The notes under the pieces were generated by a model. That model was given only the letters and a program-made list of their open reading frames with translations, was not told the origin of the DNA and searched no databases. A DNA stretch of 64,000 bases from a bacterium (lineage in GTDB: Bacteria; Myxococcota_A; Bradymonadia; UBA7976; UBA1532). Shown here piece by piece: positions 16,867-25,998 of the stretch. The position numbers were made by a program, and so were the translations under genes. The DNA lies in NCBI GenBank assembly GCA_030427205.1, contig JAUHXC010000040.1, positions 1 through 64,000 of the forward strand, written 5' to 3'. Position 1 is the first letter of the stretch; every line of letters starts with the position of its first letter.

Positions 16867-19392
16867 TCAAGGCAGCGCGTAGGCCGGATCCCAGCGCCAG
16901 TCGCTGTCGAAGAAGCCCGCCGCCCGGCCGCCGCGCTCGCTGTAGACGAAGTAGTCGGGCAGCCCGCCGCGCGAGCTGAACGGCACCAGCCGCGAGAGCA
17001 GGTGCTCCTCGCCTTCGGCGGCGACGAGCACGCCCACAGGGGCGCGATCGTCCCGCTGCACCATCACCATCACGGTCTCGGGCAGGTGGGCGCCGTCGAC
17101 GGTCACACCGCCAGCGTCCCACTCGATCGGTACGCCGGCGAAGCCCATCACCGCGTCGGCCGCCGTGCCCATGCGGATCATGTGATAGCCGGCGCCGCGC
17201 GCCTCGGCGAGGCGGCTCTCGGGCAGACCGCAGGCGTGGCCGTTGCCGACGATCTGCCAGTACGAGGCCCAAAAACCGGCGACCCGGCGCCACGCGGCGG
17301 CCCGATCGGCCTCGTCGTCGGGCGTGATGAAGCAGAACGGTCGGCGGAAGGCCTGGCTGAACGGCCCGTAGATCTCGGCGGTCTTGCGGCCGGCCTCGCC
17401 GAAGCGCAGCGGCTCGTCGGTCACCGCGGTCGCGACGCCGTCCACCTCGACGGTCTCGATACCGCGCTCGGCGAGCGCCGCGCCGTCGACGTCGAGCGCG
17501 CGCACGTTCTCGGTCGTCAGGCGCAGCGTCGCGCCGTCGCGGGCGGCGACCACCCGCACGTCCTCCAGGGGGCTGATCGCGCTGATGATGTGCACCACCG
17601 AGTGATCTGCGCTGTAGCCCGGGTTGGGCGAGCGGAAGTCGAAGTCCAGCTCATGGGGATCGAGCCGGCGGTTCTGCATCGTCTCGAACATCTCCGGCCA
17701 GTCCACGCAGTCGGTCGCCGGCCCGATGCCCGCGCTCCACCAGTGCCCGGCGCCCGGCTGCTCGTGGTAGGCGATGTCGTCGGTGATCGCGCCCACCAGC
17801 TCGAACATCGTGCGCCCCTCGCGCACCGGCACGTTGTTGTCCGCGCCGCCGTGGATGATGTAGACCGCCCGCCGCGCCAGGTTCGAGATGTAGTCCAGCG
17901 TGCGGCTGTGGGCCCGCGGCCGCCCGAAGAGGCCGTCGGGGATCTCCTCGCCCTGATACGTCTCGAACGAGGCCCAGCCGGCGCTCGGCCCGATGAGCGC
18001 GAAGCGGCCCGGCGTGGTGACCCCCAGATGCCAGCTGCCGTGGCCGCCCATCGAGTGCCCCGTCAGCCAGGTCTGCGTCGGATCGGTGCCGAAGCGCGCC
18101 TGGGCGTCGTCGAGGGTCGCCAGCCCGTTGAACCGGCCCCACTCCTCCCAGTCGAAGCCGAAGCGGCGGCGGTTGGTCGGCGCGATGATGTAGGCCCAGT
18201 CCTTGGCGGCGTAGGCCCGCGCCTGTCCGATGGCCTCGACGCCGGCGCCGTGCAACGACAGCACCAGCCCGTACTCGCCGTCGGGCTCGACGACCGGCGG
18301 CGGGTTGACGCCGTAGTACTGCACCGATCCGTCGACGGGCGAGACGAACGTCTGGCGATACGGCCCCTCGGCGGGGCGGGTGGTCAGGGTGACCGTGCGT
18401 CGATAGTCATGGGCCAGATCGGGCGAGCCGATCTCCAGCGTCAGCGGGATCTCGACCTCGGCCTCGGCCCAGGCGGCCTTGGGCACCAGCCGGAAGCCGA
18501 GCTGGGTCGACGCGCCCGGCGGCAAGCCGGCGTGGGTCACCGCCGAGGCCTGCCAGTGTTCGCTCTCGACCACCCGCGCCTCGACCGCGCCCACCGTCCA
18601 GCCGCGGGTCTCGATCACCGGCAGGCCCAGCCAGTGGGCCTCGGCGTCGCCCACCCGCAGGTCGGGCAAGGTCATGTCCGCCGGGTTGAAGACGATCTGG
18701 TCGGGCGTGGTGTACAGCCGCAGCCGCGGCGCGCCCCGCTGGGGGAAGGCCTCGACCGCGACGATCAGCTCTTCGGCGCCCGGCTCGGGCAGCAGCGGCA
18801 CCAGCGAAGTGCCGTGCCCGTAGACGTCGCCCGGCTGCAGCGAGCGGGCGGTGTAGACCCGCCGCGCGCGGTCGGCGGTGATGAGCACCCCGTGCCCCGG
18901 CGGCACCGGCACCCGGCCGACCACGTAGCCGTCGGTTATGCCGAAGGGATCAACCGTGCCGTCTTCGGTCGAGCCGACCCGGAACCAGCGGACGCCATCT
19001 GGCGCCTCGCCCTCCGCGGGCCACTCGACCTCGCCCCGCTCGTAGCGCACCTCCAGCGGATCGTCGGGCAGCGGCGGCATCGCGCGCATCCAGGTGTCGA
19101 TCGCGACCGGGGTGGGCACGCCGTCGGGAGAGGGCGCGGGCCAGTCGTCGAAGGGCGGCGCCGCGTCCGGGGCCGCGTCCGGGGCCGCGTCCAGGGCTGC
19201 GTCTATGGCGGCGTCCGGCGTCGGATCGGGCGCCATGTCGGCCGCGGCGTCGGGCACAGGGGGCGCGCCCATGTCGATCGCAGGCCCCGTATCGCCCGGG
19301 ATGACGACGACGGGCGGCGTGCTCGCCGGCTCGCTGTCGCACGCGGGCAGAAGCCCGAGCAGCAGAACCGGCATCAGCCATTGTCGGCGCAT
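16867..19392 (-). CDS. Lipoprotein alpha/beta-hydrolase (esterase/depolymerase-like)
   Basis: 841 residues. ATG 19392 is seven bases from GGAG (ATG 19395 would be only four). The signal MRRQWLMPVLLLGLLPAC ends in a lipobox Cys. An Asp/Ala/Pro-rich linker with DAAPDAAPDA units follows (about 35-85), then beta-rich domains, then an alpha/beta-hydrolase core (about 480-650): oxyanion HGAG, nucleophile elbow LTGHSMGGHG, Asp in IIHGGADNNVPV and His in EQPGAGHWWS. This order resembles secreted PHB depolymerase/feruloyl esterase-type enzymes. A beta-rich region closes the protein. It is probably exposed on the outer membrane and degrades an ester polymer or peptide; substrate unknown. Confidence 0.85.
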   Translation of the reverse strand: MRRQWLMPVLLLGLLPACDSEPASTPPVVVIPGDTGPAIDMGAPPVPDAAADMAPDPTPDAAIDAALDAAPDAAPDAAPPFDDWPAPSPDGVPTPVAIDTWMRAMPPLPDDPLEVRYERGEVEWPAEGEAPDGVRWFRVGSTEDGTVDPFGITDGYVVGRVPVPPGHGVLITADRARRVYTARSLQPGDVYGHGTSLVPLLPEPGAEELIVAVEAFPQRGAPRLRLYTTPDQIVFNPADMTLPDLRVGDAEAHWLGLPVIETRGWTVGAVEARVVESEHWQASAVTHAGLPPGASTQLGFRLVPKAAWAEAEVEIPLTLEIGSPDLAHDYRRTVTLTTRPAEGPYRQTFVSPVDGSVQYYGVNPPPVVEPDGEYGLVLSLHGAGVEAIGQARAYAAKDWAYIIAPTNRRRFGFDWEEWGRFNGLATLDDAQARFGTDPTQTWLTGHSMGGHGSWHLGVTTPGRFALIGPSAGWASFETYQGEEIPDGLFGRPRAHSRTLDYISNLARRAVYIIHGGADNNVPVREGRTMFELVGAITDDIAYHEQPGAGHWWSAGIGPATDCVDWPEMFETMQNRRLDPHELDFDFRSPNPGYSADHSVVHIISAISPLEDVRVVAARDGATLRLTTENVRALDVDGAALAERGIETVEVDGVATAVTDEPLRFGEAGRKTAEIYGPFSQAFRRPFCFITPDDEADRAAAWRRVAGFWASYWQIVGNGHACGLPESRLAEARGAGYHMIRMGTAADAVMGFAGVPIEWDAGGVTVDGAHLPETVMVMVQRDDRAPVGVLVAAEGEEHLLSRLVPFSSRGGLPDYFVYSERGGRAAGFFDSDWRWDPAYALP

Positions 19393-19567
19393 CATCTGTC
19401 TCCGCGGCCAGCGTAACGTCTCCCAGAGTGTCGGGATCCGAAGGCGCGGGGCAAGCGCCCACGCCGCGCGGCTGAACGCCGTGCACCCACGCCGTGCCCG
19501 CGACGACGTGCCGCATGTCTCGAATGCTGTTACTCTTCGTCCACGCCGGTTCGTTTCGGGAGGACCC

Positions 19568-20764
19568 ATGCAGTCGCCTTTTCTGCCCCATATCGACGCG
19601 CTGGGGCCCGGTCGTCGTCTGGCCGGGGTGAGCGACGCCCTGCTCGACGACCGCCCCGATCCGACGCTGCAGCGCATCGTCGAAGAGGCGGCGAAGGCGG
19701 TGGGCGCGCCGATCGCGCTCGTCAGCCTGGTGCTCGACAACATCCAGCTCTTTCGGGCGCAGGTGGGCCTGCCCGACGATCTCGCCCGCACGCGGGCCAC
19801 CGCGCGGGATGTCTCCTTCTGCCAGATGGCCGTGCGCGACGACGCGCTCTTCGAGGTCGAAGACGCCACCGCCCGGCCCGACCTGCCCCAGGCGCTGGTG
19901 CGATCCCACGGCATCCGGGCCTACCTCGGCGCGCCGATCCACCTCGACGGCCAGCCGCTCGGCAGCCTGTGCGTCATCGACGTGCGCCCGCGCACCTTCA
20001 GCGCCGAGCAACGGGCGCAGCTCGTGGGGCTCGCCGCTGAGGTCGACGCGCGGCTGGCGCGCTGGAGCGCCCGGGTCGAGGACGCGCGCCGGGCCCGGGC
20101 GATCACCGCGCCGGTGCTCGCCGACATGCGCAATCGGCTCACCGTGCTCGCCTGCGCCCGCGACGAGCTGCGCATCGTACGCGCCGAGCTGATGGCCGAG
20201 CAGCGCTTCGCCGAGTCGGGCCAGGGCGACCTGAGCGCGATCGTCGCGCTGCGGCGGCTGCGCAGCCGGACGACGCAGGTCTCCGAGGTCTTGCAGATGC
20301 TCGATCGCAGCGGCGATCGGCTGCTCGCCGACCTCGAGCAGCTCGAAGCCGTCGCCGCCCGTGGGATCGACATCGCCGGCGTCGATCGCGTCGTCGCGCT
20401 CGTCCGCGAGACCGACCGGACGAGCGCCGCGTCGATCGGCGGCGTGCGCTGGCACGTCGACGGCACCGGGCAAGACATCGCCCGCCCCGCCGCCAACGCG
20501 GCGCTGCTGCTCGGGGCGGTGATCGAGCGGGTCGTCGGCGAGGCGCCGCGCAGCTACACCGACGGCCTCGACGTCATCGTCAGCGAGCGGCCGGGTCAGA
20601 TCGTCTTCCAGCTGAGCGGTCCGCCGCTGCCGAATGCGCGGGTGATGCAGGCCTGGCAGGGCCTCGTGGCGGGGCCGCTCGACACCGCCAGCGCCACGTT
20701 CGAGGTCGACGCCGACCGGGTGCAGCTCAGCCTGTCCGCCGTGCCCCGGGCGCCATCCGACTGA
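19568..20764 (+). CDS. GAF-domain sensor protein without output kinase
   Basis: 398 residues. ATG 19568 follows GGGAGGACCC. Residues 20-165 form a GAF domain of the redox/phytochrome-related kind: APIALVSLVLDNIQLFRAQV, RDVSFCQMAV, GIRAYLGAPIHLDGQPLGSL and CVIDVRPR. The rest is helical (ARSARVEDARRAR, MRNRLTVLACARDELRIVRA) and ends with a region that resembles a degenerate HisKA/HATPase pair, without a convincing phospho-acceptor His or N/G boxes. Divergent from the esterase gene across a 175-bp gap that probably holds both promoters. Confidence 0.75.
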   Translation: MQSPFLPHIDALGPGRRLAGVSDALLDDRPDPTLQRIVEEAAKAVGAPIALVSLVLDNIQLFRAQVGLPDDLARTRATARDVSFCQMAVRDDALFEVEDATARPDLPQALVRSHGIRAYLGAPIHLDGQPLGSLCVIDVRPRTFSAEQRAQLVGLAAEVDARLARWSARVEDARRARAITAPVLADMRNRLTVLACARDELRIVRAELMAEQRFAESGQGDLSAIVALRRLRSRTTQVSEVLQMLDRSGDRLLADLEQLEAVAARGIDIAGVDRVVALVRETDRTSAASIGGVRWHVDGTGQDIARPAANAALLLGAVIERVVGEAPRSYTDGLDVIVSERPGQIVFQLSGPPLPNARVMQAWQGLVAGPLDTASATFEVDADRVQLSLSAVPRAPSD

Positions 20765-20811
20765 ACCGCCGCCGGTTGCCTCTGGCGGCCGCCCGACGTA
20801 CCGTGCGCCCC

Positions 20812-21342
20812 ATGTCGACCACCCCCGCCACCGAAGCGCTGCGCCGGACCCTGCTCGACGGCCTGCGCCTCAAGCGCATCGACCGCGCCGGCTGGCTGCG
20901 GGCGGGCGTGCGGGCCCCGGAGTCGGTGGCGGCCCATACCTGGGGGCTGTGCTGGCTGATCTGCGCGCTGTGCCCGCCCGAGCTCGATCGGGGCGTCGCG
21001 CTGGCCATCGCCACGGTGCACGATCTGGCCGAGGTGCGGGTGGGCGACCTGACCCCATACGACGGCGTCGACAAGGCCGAGAAGCGGGCCCGCGAAGAGC
21101 GCGCGATCACCGCGATGCTCGCGCCGCTGCCCGGCGGCGCCGAGCTGCTCGAGCGCTGGTGGGATTACGAGCTGGGCCGCACGGCCGAGGGGCGCTGGGT
21201 CAAGGCGCTCGACAAGCTCGACATGGCGCTGCAGGCGGCGATCTACGCCGAGGCGGGTATCGACACCGCCGAGTTCGTCGACTCCGCCCTCGCGGCCCTC
21301 GACGCGCCGACGCTGCGGGCCCTGGCCGCGGGCGATCGATGA
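20812..21342 (+). CDS. HD-domain phosphohydrolase (HDDC2/YfbR-like 5'-nucleotidase)
   Basis: 176 residues from ATG 20812. It shows the HD metal-site pattern: His in ESVAAHTWG, His-Asp in ATVHDLAEVRVGD and Asp in KALDKLDMALQA. Length and motif spacing match the HDDC2/YfbR 5'-deoxynucleotidase group, which dephosphorylates dNMPs. The stop overlaps the next start by 4 bp (ATGA), so it is coupled to the phosphotransferase-dehydrogenase gene. Confidence 0.85.
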   Translation: MSTTPATEALRRTLLDGLRLKRIDRAGWLRAGVRAPESVAAHTWGLCWLICALCPPELDRGVALAIATVHDLAEVRVGDLTPYDGVDKAEKRAREERAITAMLAPLPGGAELLERWWDYELGRTAEGRWVKALDKLDMALQAAIYAEAGIDTAEFVDSALAALDAPTLRALAAGDR

Positions 21343-23891
21343 AGGCCTCGGCGCAGGTATCGTTCGCGGAGATCTGTGCCCGCCGGGGGTTGCCGCAGCC
21401 GGTCGAGATCCGGCGTCTGAGCGGTGGCTCGGCCAACCTGAACGTCGTCGCGCGCTTCGGCGACGCGACCCCGCCGGTCAAGATCACCGTCTGCCTCTAC
21501 AAAGATCTGGCGGGCGCGCGGCGGGTGGCGCAGCTGCTCGACGCGCTGGCCGACGCGCCCGTCGGCCGGCTGGTCGGCCGGCCCGACGACGTGCGGCTCG
21601 AGGCCGTGCGCCTCGACGACCTGCCATTCGCCGGGGTGCGGCTCGACGGCCCGCGCCCGGTCTTGGTGACCCGCTTCACCGAGGGCACGCCGCTGGCGAC
21701 CGTCGACCCGCCGACCGCGGCCGAGATCGGGCGGCTGCTGGCCCGGCTGCATCGACCCCCGCCCGCGGTCGCGCCGGCCCACGACATGGGCCCGGCCCGC
21801 CTCGCGGCGCTGGCCGGCGGCCACGACATCGACGGCGCGCCGATCGGCGACGCGGCCTTCGTCGCCTTCGTCGCCGACGCGCTGTCCGCCGCGGCCGGCG
21901 ACGATGGGTTGCCGCTCGCGCTCATCCACGGCGACCTCTTCCCCGACAACCTGATCCGGCGCCCCGACGGGCGGCTGGTGGCCATCGACTTCGAAGAGGC
22001 GTGCCGCGCCCCGCGGGCCTTCGATCTGGCGATGTGCGCGGTGGGCTTCGCCGGCGCCGACGGCCCGGCGCCCGAGGCCGTCGCCGCGCTGGTGCGGGCC
22101 TACGCCGCCGAGGCGGGCCTGCTGCCCGTCGAGCGGGCGGCCCTGCCCGGGCTCTTCGTACGCGCGGCGGTGGCCGTCGCCGCGTGGCGCCGCATCGGCA
22201 CGCCCGACGAGGTCGCCGATTCGGGCCGCGACTGGCGCGACATGCGGCCGCTGGTCGCGCGCGCCCGCCGCTGGACCGCCGAGGGCGTCTGGGCCCGCAT
22301 CCTGGAGCCGACCGCCCGATCACCGCGCACATCGAACCGCCGAGCACCCGCACACGGAGCCGCCATGCAGCCGTCCGCCGCCGCCATCCTCGACGCCCTC
22401 GGCCTCGCCGCCGACAACCCCGGAGCCGCGCTCGGCGGTGATACCTGGCGGGGCGGGGGAGAGGCGCTGACTTCGTTCGACCCGTCCACCGGCGCGCCCA
22501 TCGCGACCGTGCGCTGCGCCGACGCCGACGATCACGCGGCGGTGATGCAGGCCGCGCTGGACGCCGCCGCCGCGTGGCGCCGCGTGCCGGCCCCCCGGCG
22601 GGGCGAGGCGGTGCGGCTGGTCGGCGAGGCCCTGCGCCGGCACAAGGACGACCTCGGCCGGCTGGTGAGCCTCGAGGTGGGCAAGATCCTCGAAGAGGGC
22701 CGCGGCGAGGTGCAGGAGATGATCGACCTGGCCGACTTCGCGGTCGGTCAGAGCCGCATGCTCTACGGCCGCACGATGCACTCCGAGCGCCCCGAGCACC
22801 GGATGTACGAGCAGTACCACCCGCTGGGCGTGGTCGCCGTGATCACCGCCTTCAACTTCCCGGTGGCGGTCTGGGCGTGGAACGCGCTGATCGCGGCGGT
22901 CTGCGGCAACGCCACGATCTGGAAGCCGTCCCCCAAGGCCCCGCTGTGCGCGCTGGCCGTGCAGCGCATCTGCGACGGCGCGCTGACCGCGGGCGGCTTC
23001 CCGCCGATCTTCTTCACCCTGGTCGACGGCGACGCCGCCCGGGCCAAGGCTCTGGCCGCCGATCCGCGGGTGCCGCTGGTCTCGTTCACCGGATCGACCG
23101 CCGTCGGCAAGCAGGTGGCGCAGACCGTCGCGGGCCGCTTGGGGCGCAGCCTGCTCGAGCTGGGTGGCAACAACGCGCTGATCGTCGACGAGACTGCCGA
23201 TCTCGAGCTGGCCCTGCCGGCGATCGTCTTCGGCGCGGTGGGCACCGCCGGGCAGCGCTGCACCACGACCCGCCGGCTGTTGATCCACCGCAGCCGCTAC
23301 GCCGAGGTCGTCGAGAAGGTGGCCCACGCCTACGGGCAGGTGCGGGTCGGCGCGCCGCTCGATCCGCAGACGCTGCTCGGGCCGCTGATCGACGCCACCG
23401 CCGTCGCCCGCTTCGAGCAGACCGTCGCCCGGATCGAGGCCCTCGGCGGGCGGGTGCTGGCCGGCGGCGCGGCCATCGATCGGCCCGGGTTCTACGTGCA
23501 GCCGACGCTGGTCGAGGCCCGCCCCGAATGGGATGTCGTCGCCGAAGAGACCTTCGCGCCCATCGCATATGCCATGCCCTTCGATGAGATCGACGAGGCC
23601 ATCGCGCTCAACAACGGGGTCGCGCAGGGGCTGTCATCGGCGCTGTTCACCGCCGATCTGCGGCGGGCCGAGCGCTTCCTGGGGTCCGAGGGCAGCGACT
23701 GCGGCATCGCCAACGTCAACATCGGCACCTCGGGGGCCGAGATTGGCGGCGCGTTCGGCGGTGAGAAAGACACCGGCGGCGGTCGGGAGGCCGGATCGGA
23801 CGCCTGGAAGGCCTATATGCGCCGGCAGACGAACACCATCAACCACGGGCGCCGGCTGCCGCTGGCTCAAGGCATCAAGTTCGAACTCTGA
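21339..23891 (+). CDS. Phosphotransferase (APH/ThrB-like) fused in frame to ALDH7-type aldehyde dehydrogenase
   Basis: 850 residues in one uninterrupted frame from ATG 21339. Residues 1-320 are an aminoglycoside phosphotransferase/homoserine-kinase-II-like domain (GGSANLNVVARFG, LIHGDLFPDNLI, VAIDFEEACR). Residues 323-342 are a Pro/Arg/Ala linker. Residues 343-850 are an ALDH7/alpha-aminoadipic-semialdehyde dehydrogenase: VAVITAFNFPVAVWAWN, VSFTGSTAVGKQVA, Glu in LELGGNNALI, Cys641 in GTAGQRCTTTRR, and the family C-terminus IGGAFGGEKDTGGGREAGSD. ALDH7 enzymes oxidise alpha-aminoadipic semialdehyde (or P6C) in lysine catabolism. An internal ATG at 22365 with CGGAG upstream could give a separate 508-residue dehydrogenase, so the fusion may be one protein or two products of a readthrough frame. 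Confidence 0.8.
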   Translation: MKASAQVSFAEICARRGLPQPVEIRRLSGGSANLNVVARFGDATPPVKITVCLYKDLAGARRVAQLLDALADAPVGRLVGRPDDVRLEAVRLDDLPFAGVRLDGPRPVLVTRFTEGTPLATVDPPTAAEIGRLLARLHRPPPAVAPAHDMGPARLAALAGGHDIDGAPIGDAAFVAFVADALSAAAGDDGLPLALIHGDLFPDNLIRRPDGRLVAIDFEEACRAPRAFDLAMCAVGFAGADGPAPEAVAALVRAYAAEAGLLPVERAALPGLFVRAAVAVAAWRRIGTPDEVADSGRDWRDMRPLVARARRWTAEGVWARILEPTARSPRTSNRRAPAHGAAMQPSAAAILDALGLAADNPGAALGGDTWRGGGEALTSFDPSTGAPIATVRCADADDHAAVMQAALDAAAAWRRVPAPRRGEAVRLVGEALRRHKDDLGRLVSLEVGKILEEGRGEVQEMIDLADFAVGQSRMLYGRTMHSERPEHRMYEQYHPLGVVAVITAFNFPVAVWAWNALIAAVCGNATIWKPSPKAPLCALAVQRICDGALTAGGFPPIFFTLVDGDAARAKALAADPRVPLVSFTGSTAVGKQVAQTVAGRLGRSLLELGGNNALIVDETADLELALPAIVFGAVGTAGQRCTTTRRLLIHRSRYAEVVEKVAHAYGQVRVGAPLDPQTLLGPLIDATAVARFEQTVARIEALGGRVLAGGAAIDRPGFYVQPTLVEARPEWDVVAEETFAPIAYAMPFDEIDEAIALNNGVAQGLSSALFTADLRRAERFLGSEGSDCGIANVNIGTSGAEIGGAFGGEKDTGGGREAGSDAWKAYMRRQTNTINHGRRLPLAQGIKFEL
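22356..22367 (+). promoter_or_regulatory. Internal ribosome site and ATG at the dehydrogenase boundary
   Basis: CGGAG ends seven bases before the ATG at 22365-22367, exactly where homology to aldehyde dehydrogenases begins. It decides whether the dehydrogenase is made only as a fusion or also alone. Confidence 0.5.
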
Positions 23892-23902
23892 GCTGTGGGC
23901 TG

Positions 23903-23991
23903 TGACTCGATGGCATTCGGAGTCATCTGGATGCCATGTTGAGTCGTCTGGATGCCATCTTGATGGTATTCCGAGTCATCGGATGCCATCC
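23903..23991. repeat. Clustered direct and inverted repeats between convergent genes
   Basis: Three direct copies of GAGTCATCTGGATGCCAT variants start at 23920, 23941 and 23973. They build two dyads: ATGGCATTC (23910-23918) with GGATGCCAT (23929-23937), and ATGGTATTC (23963-23971) with GGATGCCAT (23981-23989). Each arm pair has one or two mismatches and a 9-10-base loop. The cluster fills the gap between the convergent dehydrogenase and patatin genes and is less GC-rich than its surroundings, so a bidirectional terminator or protein-binding cluster is plausible. No T-run follows. Confidence 0.55.
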
Positions 23992-24000
23992 GGGCGCGCC

Positions 24001-25212
24001 TCAAGACCGGAAGAACCGCCGCACCGCGTCGGCCCGGCGCACGACGTCGTTGCGCCCATGCTCGATGAGAATGCGGGCGAAGCTGCCGTCGAAGAGCACA
24101 TACGAGGCGAGGTCGACCTCCCAGGTGGCGTCGGCCCGGCCGGCGCGGCGCAAGAGCCACGAGGCCCCGCGCCCGATCTGGGGGATCACCTTGTGATCGC
24201 GCAGATACTGGCCCGCCACCCGGCCCAGGTCGTCGTCGGGGCGGAAGACCAGCGTATCGAGCTGGCGATAGGGCGCCCCGCGCTTCTCGGTCAGCACCCG
24301 GTCGACCCGCCGCTTCTCGTGGGGCTCGAGGCTCTCGTCGATCACGCCGACCAGCGCGTTGAAGCGGTCGAGCATCTGCAGGTCGTAGTCGATGGGATCG
24401 AGCAGCAGGGCGTTGAAGACCTTGCCGATGAGGAAGACCGGGTCGGGGTAGCCGGTCATGCCGCCGGGCGCGTCCTCCCGCAGCGGCGCGCCGGGCGGGC
24501 CTTTGTGCAGCAGCGAGACGACGACCAGCTTCTCGGCGCCGCAGCGGATCGCCGGCGCGATGGGCGTATTGAAGCGCAGCCCGCCGTCGCAGTACCAGGT
24601 GCGCCCGATGCGTCGGGCGGGGAAGACGATCGGGATCGCCGCCGACGCCAGGATGTGATCGGCGCCGATGCGGCAGTGATCGGCGATGCGCCGCGGGTCG
24701 CGCGAGGGGTTGAAGGCCACGTCGGGCGCGGTCTCGGCGAAGAGCGTCGTGCGGCCGTCGGCCACCCGCAGGGCGGCGATGATCAGCGCGTGCACCGTGC
24801 CCCGGTCGATGAGATCGTGCAGCCGATTCCAGGGCACGTTGTCCGTCACGGTGCGCTCGAGCGCGCTGGCGTCGAGCAGCGAGCGGGCCTGCGGCTCGTG
24901 GGGCTCCATGAAGCGCAGCAGGGTGCGCAGCCGCTGACGCACGCCGAAGAAGCCGAGCGGGTCGAGCTGCAGGTGCGCTTCGAGGCTCAGGCTGCTCCAG
25001 ATGTCGAGCAGGCCGTCGATGGCCAGGTCGCCGCGGTCGGCGTGGGCCGCGAGGTAGGCGACGTTGATCGCGCCCACCGAGGCCCCGGTGAAGATGCGAA
25101 AGGGCGGCTCATCGTCCGGGCCGAGGCCCAGCACGTCGACCAGGCCCGCGATGACCCCCGCCTCGTACGCGCCGCGCGCGCCGCCGCCCGACAAGACCAG
25201 TCCGATCGACAT
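24001..25212 (-). CDS. Patatin-like phospholipase
   Basis: 403 residues from ATG 25212 with GGGGAGG upstream; the open frame to 25269 is not needed. The patatin catalytic site is complete: oxyanion LVLSGGGARGAYEAG (residues 5-19), Ser in FTGASVGAINVAYLA, and Asp in WYCDGGLRFNTP. No signal peptide or membrane span, so it is presumably cytosolic and acts on phospholipids or lysophospholipids. Some patatin proteins are effectors of toxin or antiphage pathways, but no nucleotide-second-messenger gene is adjacent here. Confidence 0.92.
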   Translation of the reverse strand: MSIGLVLSGGGARGAYEAGVIAGLVDVLGLGPDDEPPFRIFTGASVGAINVAYLAAHADRGDLAIDGLLDIWSSLSLEAHLQLDPLGFFGVRQRLRTLLRFMEPHEPQARSLLDASALERTVTDNVPWNRLHDLIDRGTVHALIIAALRVADGRTTLFAETAPDVAFNPSRDPRRIADHCRIGADHILASAAIPIVFPARRIGRTWYCDGGLRFNTPIAPAIRCGAEKLVVVSLLHKGPPGAPLREDAPGGMTGYPDPVFLIGKVFNALLLDPIDYDLQMLDRFNALVGVIDESLEPHEKRRVDRVLTEKRGAPYRQLDTLVFRPDDDLGRVAGQYLRDHKVIPQIGRGASWLLRRAGRADATWEVDLASYVLFDGSFARILIEHGRNDVVRRADAVRRFFRS

Positions 25213-25350
25213 GTGCGCCTCCCCGCTGCGTCGGTGATCCACGGTAGGCCGCCCGCCGGGATTTGGCACGTTCTTCCCCGCGGCGCTTCCCGATTGCGGC
25301 CCGCGCCGAAGGCCGGTAGATCGGGCCGTCGTCCGCGTCGGAGAGACCCG

Positions 25351-25980
25351 ATGAAACCGCCCGCCGAGCCCGCGTCACCGCTCGCGCCCGCGCACCTCGA
25401 TCAGCTCGCCGAGCAGCGCTGGTGCCTCGTCGACGGGTTCGCCGGGCGGGATGAAGCGCTCGCCGCCCGCGCGGCGGCCGCTTCGCTCGACCGCGCCGGC
25501 GCGCTCACACCGGCGGGCCTCGGCCGCGGCGGCGACCACCGCCTGAATCGGGCGACCAGGGGCGATCGCACCGTATGGCTCGACGATCAGCGGCCGGTCT
25601 TCGGGCGCGCCGCCGCGCGCTTCGAGCGGGTGCGTATCGCGCTCAACCGCGCGGCTTTTCTGGGCCTCGAGCGCTTCGACCTGCAGCTGGCGTTCTATCC
25701 GGGCGACGGCGCCCACTACGCGCGTCATCGGGACGCCTTCAGCGGGTCGAGCAACCGGCTCATCACCGCGATCTGGTACCTCAACCCCGACTGGCGACCG
25801 GCCCACGGCGGCCGCTTGCGGCTGTTCGTGCCCGGCGAGCCGGTGGTCGAGCCGACGCTCGATCGATTGGTGGTGTTCTTCAGCGAAGAGGTCGAGCACG
25901 CCGTCGAGCCGAGCCACGGCGACCGCTGGGCGATGACCGCCTGGATGCGGCGGCCCGATTCGACCCGACCGCTGCTGTGA
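25351..25980 (+). CDS. 2-oxoglutarate/Fe(II)-dependent oxygenase (prolyl-4-hydroxylase-like)
   Basis: 209 residues, ATG 25351 with GGAGAG upstream. The double-stranded beta-helix iron site is visible: HxD in YARHRDAF, the distal His in VEHAVEPS and the 2-oxoglutarate-binding Arg in HGDRWAMTAWM. FDLQLAFYPGDGAHY and LNPDWRPAHGGRLRL match P4H/EGL9-like oxygenases that hydroxylate prolines or related residues. It is divergent from the patatin gene across 138 bp. Confidence 0.9.
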   Translation: MKPPAEPASPLAPAHLDQLAEQRWCLVDGFAGRDEALAARAAAASLDRAGALTPAGLGRGGDHRLNRATRGDRTVWLDDQRPVFGRAAARFERVRIALNRAAFLGLERFDLQLAFYPGDGAHYARHRDAFSGSSNRLITAIWYLNPDWRPAHGGRLRLFVPGEPVVEPTLDRLVVFFSEEVEHAVEPSHGDRWAMTAWMRRPDSTRPLL

Positions 25981-25998
25981 CGCGCCGGGCGAGCCGCG

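Noticed and set aside
24001..25212. Patatin as effector of a CBASS-type system
   Set aside because: No cyclic-nucleotide synthase or CD-NTase gene lies nearby; the neighbours are a dehydrogenase and an oxygenase. A stand-alone phospholipase is the simpler reading.
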